Source: Streptomyces sp. JB150 (GTDB lineage Bacteria > Actinomycetota > Actinomycetes > Streptomycetales > Streptomycetaceae). From it: DNA of 64,000 nucleotides. A program made the translations under genes and the position numbers. Where the stretch lies: contig NZ_CP049780.1 in assembly GCF_011193355.1 (NCBI RefSeq), positions 7,098,634-7,162,633 on the forward strand, written 5' to 3'. The notes under the pieces were generated by a model. It was not told the DNA's origin. It did not search any database and saw only the letters and a program-made list of their open reading frames with translations. Shown here one piece after another: positions 1 to 7,746 of this stretch. How positions within the stretch are numbered: the stretch's first letter is position 1; every line of letters starts with the position of its first letter.

Positions 1-359
1 CCGGCCGCCACCGGCAGCGCGGCCAGCGCGAAGGGGTACGGCAGCACCACGGCCACCCGCGGATAGCGGCGCGCCATCTCCTCCTCGTCGCCGATCCAGA
101 CCAGCCGGCGTTCGCGCACCGCCTCCGACAACGGCAGCGGGGCGCTCGTCGACACCCGTTCCCAGGGCGCGGCGAAGGCGCGGGGCAGCCCCGCCATCAC
201 GGCCATCTCCAGCACCTGCTCGTCGGGGGAGAGCAGGTACACCGCACCGGAGTGGGCGTGGACCCCGTCGATCATCGCGGCAAGCGCCAGGGACAGCAGC
301 GGACCGCCGACCGGATGCCGGCCGGCCGCCGGTGCCTGCCCGGGCTGCCCGTCGGACAC
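1..359 (-). CDS. GAF-domain signalling protein, N-terminal part (cut by window edge)
   Basis: The first 119 codons of a leftward gene lie in the window; the rest is beyond base 1. The start is GTG at 357-359, preceded by GAGGAGGT at a good distance. The visible sequence reads as one GAF sensor domain: residues around 35-60 include HSGAVYLLSPDEQVLEMAV, followed by a PRAFAAPWERV stretch, the usual segment SEAVRERRLVWIG, and ALAALPV. In Streptomyces this arrangement usually begins a GAF-PP2C (SpoIIE-type) phosphatase or a GAF-histidine kinase, but the catalytic part is not visible, so the enzyme class is unknown. It is divergent from the ramR-like gene, with 323 bp between them. Confidence 0.75.
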   Translation of the reverse strand, partial: MSDGQPGQAPAAGRHPVGGPLLSLALAAMIDGVHAHSGAVYLLSPDEQVLEMAVMAGLPRAFAAPWERVSTSAPLPLSEAVRERRLVWIGDEEEMARRYPRVAVVLPYPFALAALPVAA

Positions 360-682
360 GCCGACCACCTCCTCGCGGCGCCGCGAGCGCGTTTCCAGGC
401 AACAAATCTCTCGCGTCCCGGCCGCCCCCGCACGGTGAACGGCCCCCACGCCGCACGCCGAGCACGCCCGTTCACCGCGCCATCCCAGCCGAAACTCACC
501 CTCGTACCCCCGCTGCCGCACCTCACGCCCCCTGGATGGAAGCGTGCCCCGGTGCACGGGCGCGGGGTGCGCGCCCCCGCGCATCCCGTTGGCCGGTTCT
601 GCTCGGCCGGACGGGCGCGGGGCCGCCAAGAATGGGCAGGCGCTCATCACCTTGAACCGGCGACGGCAGTCTGAGAGGGGCA
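360..682. other. Divergent intergenic region (GAF gene / ramR)
   Basis: This 323-bp spacer should hold the promoters of both flanking genes. I see no convincing -35/-10 pair, no riboswitch-like structure and no conserved small ORF. GAGAGGGG at 673-680 is the ribosome binding site of ramR. Confidence 0.5.
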
Positions 683-1291
683 GTGTTGATCCGGGTGCTG
701 CTGGTGCACGACGCGTGTCTGGTGCGATCGGTCCTGGCGGACTGGCTGCGCCGGGAACCCGACCTGGGGGTCTACGACTCCCCTTGGCGGGCCGCCCCGG
801 GGCGGGTCCGTTCCTTACGGCCGGACGTCTGCGCCGCGGACCTCGAGTACACGGGCCGCTACGGCATCCCGCCGCTGAACGAGCTGTCGGGGCGCGGCGG
901 CGACAGACCCCCGCGTCTGCTGGTGCTGGCCGGCGCGGACCGGCCGGGGCTGCTCAGACGCGCCGCCGAGGCGGGCGCGCTCGGCTACGTCGACAAGGCG
1001 GGCCCGCCCGAGCGCCTGGTGCACGGAATCCGCCAGGTCGCCGCGGGGGAACGTTTCGTCGACGACTCTCTCGGCTTCGGCTTCCTCAAGGCGGCCCAGA
1101 TGCCGCTGACCGGCCGCGAGCTGAGCGTGCTCAGCCTCGCCGCCCAGGGCGCGTCCATCGACGAGATAGCCGGCAGCCTGCATCTCTCGCGCGGCACCGT
1201 GCGCAACTACCTCGCGGCCATCACCCGCAAGACCGGCGCCCGCAACCGCATCGACGCGATACGGATCTCGCAGGGCGAGGGCTGGCTGTAG
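683..1291 (+). CDS. ramR: RamR/AmfR-like orphan response regulator (LuxR-type HTH)
   Basis: This is a 202-residue receiver plus LuxR-type HTH protein, the length expected for RamR/AmfR, activators of SapB-type peptide genes. The receiver (about 1-120) begins RVLLVHDACLVRS, keeps the candidate phospho-aspartate in AADLEYTG and the lysine in GYVDKAG, but has only one residue of the usual acidic pair. The HTH (about 138-195) carries LTGRELSVLSLAAQGASIDE and LHLSRGTVRNYL. No kinase gene is adjacent. The call rests on this shape and on the convergent ramS-ramC genes. Codon 45 is TTA (815-817), so translation should depend on the bldA tRNA. AGGGG ends 2 nt before GTG 683 and 5 nt before TTG 686, so TTG 686 is a plausible true start. 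Confidence 0.85.
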   Translation: MLIRVLLVHDACLVRSVLADWLRREPDLGVYDSPWRAAPGRVRSLRPDVCAADLEYTGRYGIPPLNELSGRGGDRPPRLLVLAGADRPGLLRRAAEAGALGYVDKAGPPERLVHGIRQVAAGERFVDDSLGFGFLKAAQMPLTGRELSVLSLAAQGASIDEIAGSLHLSRGTVRNYLAAITRKTGARNRIDAIRISQGEGWL

Positions 1292-1303
1292 CGCTCGCGG
1301 GAA

Positions 1304-1348
1304 GGCCCCGGGCGGTGCCTCCCTCGCGGGAGACGGCCGCCCGGGGCC
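1304..1348. terminator. Bidirectional hairpin terminator between ramR and ramS
   Basis: A perfect 12-bp GC stem (GGCCCCGGGCGG at 1304-1315, CCGCCCGGGGCC at 1337-1348) encloses a 21-nt loop. It lies between the stops of the convergent ramR and ramS genes. There is no U-run, which is normal for Streptomyces terminators. Confidence 0.7.
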
Positions 1349-1364
1349 GGTGATGCGCTGCCGG

Positions 1365-1481
1365 TCAGAGACAGAGCAGGACGCTCGCGGCGCTGATGCA
1401 GGAGAGCAGGCTCACCGTGCTGGCGCCGCCGCCACCGGTGTGCTCGTCGGCTTCCATCGTCTGCAGGTCGAGAAGAGCCAT
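1365..1481 (-). CDS. ramS: Class III lanthipeptide precursor, SapB/RamS-like
   Basis: This is a 38-codon ORF with AAGGAAC before the ATG at 1479-1481. It starts MALLDLQTMEADEH, matching the LFDLQ/LLDLQ leader motif that class III synthetases recognise. The putative core begins TGGGGA (SapB also begins TG) and contains two consecutive Ser-x2-Ser-x3-Cys motifs: S21-S24-C28 and S30-S33-C37. That is exactly the SapB/labyrinthopeptin pattern for two lanthionine or labionin rings. The core is more hydrophobic than SapB and ends in Leu after the last Cys. Ser27 is an extra Ser inside ring one. The modified peptide would be a morphogen-like surfactant that lets aerial hyphae leave the aqueous surface. 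It lies downstream of ramC in the same orientation, 112 bp apart. Confidence 0.9.
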   Translation of the reverse strand: MALLDLQTMEADEHTGGGGASTVSLLSCISAASVLLCL

Positions 1482-1567
1482 CTTCTGTTCCTTTCCGTGA
1501 TCATCATGGTTGCCCTGATGGGTGTTGCGCGTGCATCCCGTGGGGACGGGTGCGGTTCACGACTCCT

Positions 1568-1584
1568 CCGGTCCGGCGGACCGG
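1568..1584 (-). promoter_or_regulatory. Intercistronic hairpin between ramC and ramS
   Basis: A perfect stem of 7 bp (CCGGTCC / GGACCGG, 3-nt loop) sits just after the ramC stop and about 87 nt before the ramS start. It could be an attenuator, an mRNA processing site or a 3'-end stabiliser that sets the ratio of precursor to synthetase. Function is inferred from position only. Confidence 0.45.
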
Positions 1585-1593
1585 GGAACCGCG

Positions 1594-4185
1594 TCATGAG
1601 GGCCGCCCGGCGGGCGGCGGGAGGAACGGCAGGGCGGCGGGCGCGTCGCCGAGGGCGGCGCCGAGCGCCAGCAGGCAGCCGGCCGTTCCGGTGGCCAGGT
1701 CCATGGAGAGCCGCATCATCTGGTGCCCGGGGAACGCGAGCCGCCCCTGGTACGGCATCGCTAGCCAGCCGAGCCCGGCGATCTGCTCGGCCAGCCGGTC
1801 ACGGAGACCGGTGCCGGGCGCGGTGGTGCGGCTGAGGTGCAGGATCATTCCGGCGCGGCCCTGGAACAATCCGGGCTGCGCGTAGAAGCGGCAGGTCGCG
1901 GCGGTGAGCACGCCCGCGCGGGCCCGCTCGAACTCACCCGTGTCGTCGGCCGCGTGGGCGAGGTAGTCGTCGAGGACCATGCCCAGCCCGGCGCTGCCGT
2001 CGCCGAGGTACGGCAGCGTCCGCCACCCCTCGTCGACCTCCAGCGCCCCGCCCTCGCGGACCACGCAGCTCGCCAGGTCCTGGCGCAGCGCCCGCCCGGC
2101 CGCCGCCAGCAGTTCCCGGTCGCCGGTGGCCTCGTACCGCCGCAGCAGGAACAGCGCCTGGCCGCTCGCCCCGCGCATGAGCCCGGCCCGCCGTCGCGGC
2201 GTCTCGGGGCGCGGCTCGCCGAGCCGGCGTACGACGATCTCCGCGGCCTCGGCGGCCCGCTCCCGCAGCTCCGTCTCACCGGTGGTGCCGGCGAGGTGGT
2301 CGAGGACCAGGCCCAGCCCGGCGAGCCCGCCGTGCAGGTCCGAGGACAGGTGCTGCCAGCGTTCCCGCAGCACGCCGCCGACCAGGTCCAGGGCGCGCTG
2401 CCGGTGCCCGAGCCGGTCCAGCACCAGTGCCACGCCCGCCAGACCGTCGTACAGGCCCAGCGGGGTGCCCGCGGGCGGCGGCGCGGTGCGGTCGAGGAGC
2501 CAGCGCTCGCCCTCCTCGTACCGGTGCGCGCCGACCTCCGCCAGCGCGTACAGCACCCCGGCCGCGCCGTGCGCGAGGCCCAGGCCACCACCGTCGGAGA
2601 ACTGGGCGATGTCCCCGGGGAAGAGCCGGTCCGTGCGTTCGGGCGTGGCGGATTCGAGGACCGCCTCGACCATCGAGTCCCGGCTGCGCGGCCAGTCGCC
2701 CGGGTCCGCGGGGCGCACCGGCCGCACGGGGGCGCCGCCCGCGGTGTCCCGGGTGATCTCCGCGACCGCCTCGTCCAGGAACGCCCGCGGCACGTCGGGG
2801 AACTGCTCGGCGATCACCTCGGCGAGATGGGCCGCCTTGCCCCGGTCGACCACGAACAGCGTGGTCACCGGCAGGAACAGGGCGAGCCGCAGACAGGCCA
2901 GCGCATAGCGGTCGACATCGGTGCCCCGGCGGTCCGGCGGCGCGAAGAACCCCGGATGGGCGACCACCTGGCGGCCCCGCTCGGCGGCCGGTGCCGCCGC
3001 CTCGAAGTCCAGCAGGAACACCGACTCCTCGTCGGGCGCCACCATGATGTTGAACACGTGCAGGTCGTTGAAGACGATCCCGCGCTCGTGCACCGCCGCC
3101 ACGGCCCGCTCCACCGCCCCGTGGATCCGCAGCGCCCACGCCGTGTACTCGGCGACGGCCCGCGGGTCCGGCTCCGGCAGCAGCAGCGGGTGCCGCTCGG
3201 CGAAGAAGGAGTTGAGCGGCCGGCCCTCGACGAAGTCCATCACCAGGAACCGGTGCTCGCCCAGCGTGAACCAGTCACGCACCTCCGGCACCACCCCGGT
3301 CCCGGCCACCCGCTCCAGGGCCTCCTTCTCGCGCTCCAGCCGGGCCACGGCGTCCGCGCCGTCGGCCGCGAGCCCCGCGTGGGGCCGCGCCTCCTTCAGC
3401 ACCACCTTGCGCCCGTCGCGGGTGTCGGTGCCCGCGTACACCCCGCCGCCGTTGGAGAAGTGCAGCGCCTTCTCGATCCGGTACGGCAGGTCACCGACCG
3501 TGGTGGCGTTGCGGGCCGCCAGCTGCGGGGCCAGGAAGTCCGGCAGCGTCACCCACTCCGGCACCCGGAAGGCCGGATCGCGCCGGTCCGGAACCAGCCG
3601 CCCCTCCCCGTCGCGCAGCGCCGGCACCAGCGACCCGCGCTCGTCGACCACGTAGGAGCGCGCGAAGGCGCCGTAGCGGACGTGCAGCGGGCCGTCCTCC
3701 CAGCGCAGATCGGTGAGGATGTACGGCCCCTCCATGCCCTTGAGCAGGGCGCCGAGGTCGGTCAGCACCTGGTGCAGCTGCCGCTCGTCGGCCGGGTAGA
3801 GGGTGACGAACTTGCCGCTGCCCTCGCGCGGCGCGTACTTGGCGTTGCGCAGGTGCAGCAGATGCGGGGCCGGCACGAACTTGAACGGGATGCGGCGCGG
3901 CACGCAGTAGTCCCAGACGATCTCCGCGATCCGCTCCGCGTTCCCGCGGGTGGCCGCCGCGTGCACCTTCCAGCCCTGGGCCGGCCCGGGCAGCGGCTCG
4001 CCGTCCGCGCCGAGCGGGGTCAGCGTCAGCCAGTCCCCGGTGCGCGCCGCGCGCCAGCCCTCGGGCACCTCACGCCGCGCCGTCGCGTACAGCGGGGCGG
4101 CCTCGCTCCCCGCGCCCGTCAGGCGGTCCGGTGTGTCGTAGAAGTGACCGTCCGCGAGCGCGTACACCTCGTACCGCTTGTCCAT
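1594..4185 (-). CDS. ramC: RamC-like class III lanthipeptide synthetase (LanKC)
   Basis: This 863-residue protein starts MDKRYEVYALADGHFYDTP, close to the known RamC start. The ATG at 4183-4185 follows GGAGGGG. It has three parts. The N-terminal lyase-type region (about 1-230) removes phosphate from phospho-Ser/Thr. A central Ser/Thr-kinase-like domain (about 250-510) has VVLKEARP as the lysine strand, VHERGIVFNDLHVFNIM as the catalytic loop and LLDFEAA in place of DFG. The C-terminal LanC-like cyclase repeats (about 540-860) include GLAGLGLVLDHL, MRGASGQALFLL and YLGDGSAGLGMVLDDY. The cyclase part lacks the Cys-Cys-His zinc ligands of LanC and class IV enzymes, which marks it as class III. 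It should dehydrate and cyclise the RamS peptide. No ramA/ramB exporter genes follow. Confidence 0.92.
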   Translation of the reverse strand: MDKRYEVYALADGHFYDTPDRLTGAGSEAAPLYATARREVPEGWRAARTGDWLTLTPLGADGEPLPGPAQGWKVHAAATRGNAERIAEIVWDYCVPRRIPFKFVPAPHLLHLRNAKYAPREGSGKFVTLYPADERQLHQVLTDLGALLKGMEGPYILTDLRWEDGPLHVRYGAFARSYVVDERGSLVPALRDGEGRLVPDRRDPAFRVPEWVTLPDFLAPQLAARNATTVGDLPYRIEKALHFSNGGGVYAGTDTRDGRKVVLKEARPHAGLAADGADAVARLEREKEALERVAGTGVVPEVRDWFTLGEHRFLVMDFVEGRPLNSFFAERHPLLLPEPDPRAVAEYTAWALRIHGAVERAVAAVHERGIVFNDLHVFNIMVAPDEESVFLLDFEAAAPAAERGRQVVAHPGFFAPPDRRGTDVDRYALACLRLALFLPVTTLFVVDRGKAAHLAEVIAEQFPDVPRAFLDEAVAEITRDTAGGAPVRPVRPADPGDWPRSRDSMVEAVLESATPERTDRLFPGDIAQFSDGGGLGLAHGAAGVLYALAEVGAHRYEEGERWLLDRTAPPPAGTPLGLYDGLAGVALVLDRLGHRQRALDLVGGVLRERWQHLSSDLHGGLAGLGLVLDHLAGTTGETELRERAAEAAEIVVRRLGEPRPETPRRRAGLMRGASGQALFLLRRYEATGDRELLAAAGRALRQDLASCVVREGGALEVDEGWRTLPYLGDGSAGLGMVLDDYLAHAADDTGEFERARAGVLTAATCRFYAQPGLFQGRAGMILHLSRTTAPGTGLRDRLAEQIAGLGWLAMPYQGRLAFPGHQMMRLSMDLATGTAGCLLALGAALGDAPAALPFLPPPAGRPS

Positions 4186-4289
4186 GCGTCCCCCTCCGTG
4201 ACGGCACCGAGCTTTCCAGCCACGCGGTGGCTCCGGACAGTCACGCCTGTCACGAGGTCGCCGTGCGGAACGCACGCGTCAAGACATGT

Positions 4290-4303
4290 TCGAACCGTTT
4301 CGA
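4290..4303. promoter_or_regulatory. Inverted repeat upstream of ramC (candidate operator)
   Basis: TCGAA-CCGT-TTCGA is a perfect 5-bp dyad about 105 bp upstream of the ramC start. It is the only clear dyad in the proximal ramC upstream region and is a candidate site for RamR or another regulator. I could not match it to a published RamR consensus. Confidence 0.35.
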
Positions 4304-4472
4304 GCACCCAAGCGCCGAACAGCCGCCTTCTGGCCTTGCACGGGCCGCCCGTCGACCCCCGCACGGGTCACCCACCGACCCCCGCGGGCCGCTCGTCGCC
4401 CCCGAACGGCCGCCCGCCAGCCCTGCCCGGGCTGTCCGTAGAGCCCGTCCCGGCCGCCCGTCGCCCCGCACG

Positions 4473-4657
4473 AGCCGCCTGCCGACCTCGAACGGTTGCC
4501 TGCCGGCCTTGTCCCGGTCGCCGGTCGGCCCCGTCCTGGCCGCTCGCCGACCGCGCACGGGCTGTCCGTCGCGCCGCAGCAGCCGCTTGCCGACCTCGAA
4601 CGGTTGCCTGCCGACCTTGTCCCGGTCGCCGGTCGGCCCCGTCCTGGCCGCTCGCCG
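4473..4657. repeat. Two 77-bp near-identical direct repeats in a gene-free spacer
   Basis: The units are 4473-4549 and 4581-4657, differing at two positions (gcctgc/gcttgc and ccggcctt/ccgacctt) and 108 bp apart. The surrounding 4320-4700 is a degenerate C-rich field of similar short phrases such as gaccccgcacgg and cggtcgccggtcgg, with no credible gene. The 542-bp spacer 4186-4727 holds only the ramC upstream region, these repeats and the start of the next gene. Confidence 0.8.
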
Positions 4658-4727
4658 GCCCTCGCACCGACCCCCCGCCGCGACCGCAGGGGCTGCGCGG
4701 GCGTCGCATTAGCGCTGTAATACGGAC

Positions 4728-7175
4728 GTGGTCAGTGAGGGCGCTGCGGGACGCGGAACGGCGACGCCGCGCGCCGAGACCGCGCTGCGAGCGATCATGG
4801 AGGACCGCGGCGCGCCCGGGCGGCTGCACCGCGTCCTCGAACAGGCCCTGGTCTTCGCGGGGGCCACCTTCGCCGCCGTGTACACCCCCGCCGAGGGCGG
4901 CGAACAGCTGTGCCTGGTGGAGTCGGCCGGCGTGCCCCGCACGCTCTACGGACTGCGCGACACCTATCCGCTCGCCGGGCGCTCCCCGGTCGCCGACGCC
5001 CACCGCGCCGGGCAGCCGGTCTGGCTGGGCCCCGCCGACCTGGCCGCCCGCTCCGACAGCCGGCGCACCCCCGGACCGGAGTTCCACCTCGCCGCCCTGC
5101 CCGCGCACCGGGACACCGGCGGCGGCTGCCTCCTCGCGGTCAGCGAGCAACCCCACGGCTTCGACACCCACCAGCGCACGTCCCTCGAACTCATCGCGGA
5201 CGCCGTCTCCTGCCCCGCCCCGCCCGGCCGCGCGGAGGGCGGCGAACTCCCGCCCAACGCCTTCTCGCTCGCCATGGACAGCGGCCGGGTCGAGGTCGGC
5301 GACGCACTCCTTCACCTGTTCGGCGTCACCCGCGACGACTTCGACGGCCGGGTCGAGACCCTGCTCGGCCTCACCGTCCCCGAGGACCTGCCCTCCCTCA
5401 TGTCCGTGGTCGAGGCCGACCACATGACCGTCGGCGAGCGGGAGCTGGAGTTCCGGGTGGTGCGGCCCGCCGGACCGCCCCGCTGGCTGCGGCTGCGCGG
5501 CCGGCTCCTGCCGGGCGGCGAGGGCCGGCCCGCGCTGCTCGTCGGCACCGTCGAGGACGCCGCCGGGCTGCGCTCCGACGTCACCGACGTCGCCCGCGTC
5601 CAGCGGCTCGCCTCCGCCCTCGCCACCGCCGGCACGGTCCGCGAGGTCAGCAAGGCCGTGGTCGCCGCCCTGCGCCGGCCGCTGCGCGCCGACCGCATCG
5701 CCCTCGCCGAACTGGAACACGACCGGCTCGTCGTCACCGTCCTCGACCCGCCCGAACCCGAGGCCTGGCCCGAGCTGTGGCGCCTGGAGTGGCGCACCGA
5801 GTGGCCCGACGCACCCGTGCGCGCCATGCCCACCCTCGCCACCGCCCTGCGCGAGGGCCGCGCCCAGATCTGGCCCGCCGGCACCCCGCTGGAACCCGCC
5901 CTCGCCGAGGTCGGGCCCGGCGGCCTCGCCGTGCTGCCGCTGCCCGCCGGCGGCCGGATGGCCGGCGCCTGCCTCATCGGCTGGGACCGCCCGCACGACT
6001 TCGGCCCCGACGAACGCGCCCTGCTCACCGTCTCCGCCGGCCTCGCCGGACAGGCCCTGATGCGCGCCCGCGCGTTCGACGCCGAGCACGAACTCGTCGG
6101 CATGCTCCAGCGTCAGCTGCTGCCCCGCCGCCTGCCGACCCTGCCGGGCGCGGTCGCCGTCGCCCGCTATCTGCCCGCCACCGCCGGACTCGAGGTCGGC
6201 GGCGACTGGTACGACGTCATCCCGCTGCCCGACCACCACGTCGCCCTCGTCATCGGCGACGTGCAGGGCCACAGCGCCGCCGCCGCCACCCTGATGGGCC
6301 AGATGCGCACCGCGCTGCGCGCCTACGCCGTCGAGGGCCACCCGCCCGACGTGGTCGTCTCGCACGCCAACCGGCTCCTGGTCGACATGGAGACCGACCT
6401 CTTCGCCACCTGCGCCTACGTCGACGTCGACATGGAGGAGGGCACCGGCTGGTGCGTGCGCGCCGGCCACCTGCCGCCCCTCCTGCGCCACCCCGACGGC
6501 AGCACCCGGATCGTCCAGGCGGAGGGCGGCCCGCCGCTCGGCGTGATCTCCCAGGCCGACTTCCCCATGACCCCGCTGCGCCTGACGCCCGGCACCCTGA
6601 TCACCCTCACCACCGACGGCCTCGTGGAGTCCGCGGACGCCGACATCGACCAGGGCATGGACCAGCTCGCCCGCCGGCTCGCGGGCGCCGACCCCGCCCA
6701 CCTCGGCCTGGTCGCGGACACCCTGCTCACCGGGGCCCGCCGCAGCGACGACGTCGCCCTGCTGCTGATGCGCTACGACGGCATGGCCGTACGCCCCCTC
6801 CGGGAGAGCTGGACGGTGTGGCGCGTCCCCGAGGCCGTCCGGCACGCCCGCCGCTTCACCAACCGCACCCTGCGCGCCTGGGGCGTCGCCCGGTACGCCG
6901 ACGCCGTGCTGCTGGTCGTCTCCGAACTCGTCACCAACGCCCTGGTGCACACCGACGGCCCGGTCCGCCTCGACCTCACCCTGGTCGGCAGCCGCCTGCG
7001 GGTCGCCGTCGCCGACTCCTCGCCCCGCACCCCCGTACGGCCCACCAGCATCGGCTGGGAGGCCACCGGCGGGCGCGGCCTGCTGCTCGTGGAGGCCATG
7101 TCGGCGGCCTGGGGCACCGTGCCGGTCAGCGGCGGCAAACAGGTGTGGTGCGAGATCGTGCTGGACGAGACCTGA
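4728..7175 (+). CDS. GAF-PAS-GAF PP2C (SpoIIE-type) phosphatase with C-terminal anti-sigma-type ATPase domain
   Basis: This 815-residue cytoplasmic signalling protein has, in order, an N-terminal GAF-like domain (about 25-150), a PAS-like domain (about 180-285), a second GAF (about 300-450), a SpoIIE-type PP2C domain (about 460-685) with GGDWYDVIPL, VIGDVQGHSAAAA and TDGLVES metal-binding motifs, and a HATPase_c domain (about 695-812) with VSELVTNALVHTDG and GGRGLLLVEAMS. The last two normally act on opposite sides of partner-switching systems, so the protein can probably both phosphorylate and dephosphorylate an anti-sigma antagonist in response to a ligand or redox cue. It starts at GTG 4728. 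No ribosome binding site is visible and TAATAC lies at 4718-4723, so the mRNA may be leaderless. Confidence 0.88.
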   Translation: MVSEGAAGRGTATPRAETALRAIMEDRGAPGRLHRVLEQALVFAGATFAAVYTPAEGGEQLCLVESAGVPRTLYGLRDTYPLAGRSPVADAHRAGQPVWLGPADLAARSDSRRTPGPEFHLAALPAHRDTGGGCLLAVSEQPHGFDTHQRTSLELIADAVSCPAPPGRAEGGELPPNAFSLAMDSGRVEVGDALLHLFGVTRDDFDGRVETLLGLTVPEDLPSLMSVVEADHMTVGERELEFRVVRPAGPPRWLRLRGRLLPGGEGRPALLVGTVEDAAGLRSDVTDVARVQRLASALATAGTVREVSKAVVAALRRPLRADRIALAELEHDRLVVTVLDPPEPEAWPELWRLEWRTEWPDAPVRAMPTLATALREGRAQIWPAGTPLEPALAEVGPGGLAVLPLPAGGRMAGACLIGWDRPHDFGPDERALLTVSAGLAGQALMRARAFDAEHELVGMLQRQLLPRRLPTLPGAVAVARYLPATAGLEVGGDWYDVIPLPDHHVALVIGDVQGHSAAAATLMGQMRTALRAYAVEGHPPDVVVSHANRLLVDMETDLFATCAYVDVDMEEGTGWCVRAGHLPPLLRHPDGSTRIVQAEGGPPLGVISQADFPMTPLRLTPGTLITLTTDGLVESADADIDQGMDQLARRLAGADPAHLGLVADTLLTGARRSDDVALLLMRYDGMAVRPLRESWTVWRVPEAVRHARRFTNRTLRAWGVARYADAVLLVVSELVTNALVHTDGPVRLDLTLVGSRLRVAVADSSPRTPVRPTSIGWEATGGRGLLLVEAMSAAWGTVPVSGGKQVWCEIVLDET

Positions 7176-7231
7176 GCGCGGGTACCCGGAGCGGCGACCA
7201 CCTCTGAGGTGAGGCCAGAAGGAGGTACGCC

Positions 7232-7651
7232 ATGACCCAGCACGTCCGCGACATCATGACCGCCGATCCGGTGACCGTGGAACCGGTGACCTCGGTCGCC
7301 CAGGTCGCCCGGATCATGCGCGACGAGGACATCGGCGCCGTCCTGGTCACCGAGGACGACTCCCTGCGCGGCCTGGTCACCGACCGCGACCTGGTCGTCC
7401 GCGCGCTGTGCGAGGGCGGCGACCCGGAGCAGACCTCGGTCGCCTCGGTGTGCAGCGAGGACCTGTTCACGCTCACGCCCGACGAGGACCTGGACCACGC
7501 CGTCCAGCTGATGCGCGAGCACGCGGTCCGCCGCGTCCCCGTCGTCGACCACGGCCACCCCGTGGGCATCGTCTCCCTGGGCGACCTGGCGATGGAACGC
7601 GACCCGGACTCCGCCCTCGGCGACATCAGCGTGGCCCGCCCCAACACTTAG
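7232..7651 (+). CDS. Tandem CBS-domain protein
   Basis: The 139-residue protein consists of two CBS motifs: one at about 5-60 (HVRDIMTADPVTVEPVTSV ... LRGLVTDRDLV) and one at about 72-130 (DLFTLTPDEDLDHAVQLM ... PVGIVSLGDLAME). Such stand-alone CBS pairs bind adenine nucleotides and act as energy or stress sensors; the partner is not known. The ATG follows GAAGGAGG. It lies 56 bp after the PP2C gene and ends in a strong hairpin, so it may be the last gene of a two-gene unit. Confidence 0.88.
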   Translation: MTQHVRDIMTADPVTVEPVTSVAQVARIMRDEDIGAVLVTEDDSLRGLVTDRDLVVRALCEGGDPEQTSVASVCSEDLFTLTPDEDLDHAVQLMREHAVRRVPVVDHGHPVGIVSLGDLAMERDPDSALGDISVARPNT

Positions 7652-7658
7652 GGCCACC

Positions 7659-7688
7659 CGCCGGGCGGGGAGCCGTCCCCGCCCGGCG
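7659..7688 (+). terminator. Hairpin terminator after the CBS gene
   Basis: A perfect 13-bp stem (CGCCGGGCGGGGA / TCCCCGCCCGGCG) with loop GCCG starts 7 nt after the CBS stop codon. A short C/T-rich tract follows. Confidence 0.75.
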
Positions 7689-7746
7689 CCACCCTTCCCG
7701 CAAGCCGCCGGCCATTCATCCACCCCCGGCGGGTACCCGCACCCCC

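Noticed and set aside
4186..4275. N-terminal extension of ramC to 4275
   Set aside because: The 30 extra residues are Arg/Pro-rich and unlike RamC. ATG 4185 has a GGAGGGG site and begins the conserved MDKRYEVYALAD.
4281..4305. tRNA-like GTTCGAACC phrase upstream of ramC
   Set aside because: It resembles a T-loop but no acceptor stem, D-arm or anticodon arm can be folded around it. No tRNA was found elsewhere in the window.
1837..5427. Very long open frame on the plus strand opposite ramC
   Set aside because: It is a shadow caused by high GC at third positions. The minus strand carries recognisable RamC domains, and the plus-strand product has no domain and a skewed Arg/Pro/Gln composition. 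The same applies to 4368-6950 (-), 13312-16404 (+), 16408-18309 (+), 32490-34517 (+), 35459-38431 (+), 38059-41082 (-), 47927-49924 (-) and 50988-54026 (-).
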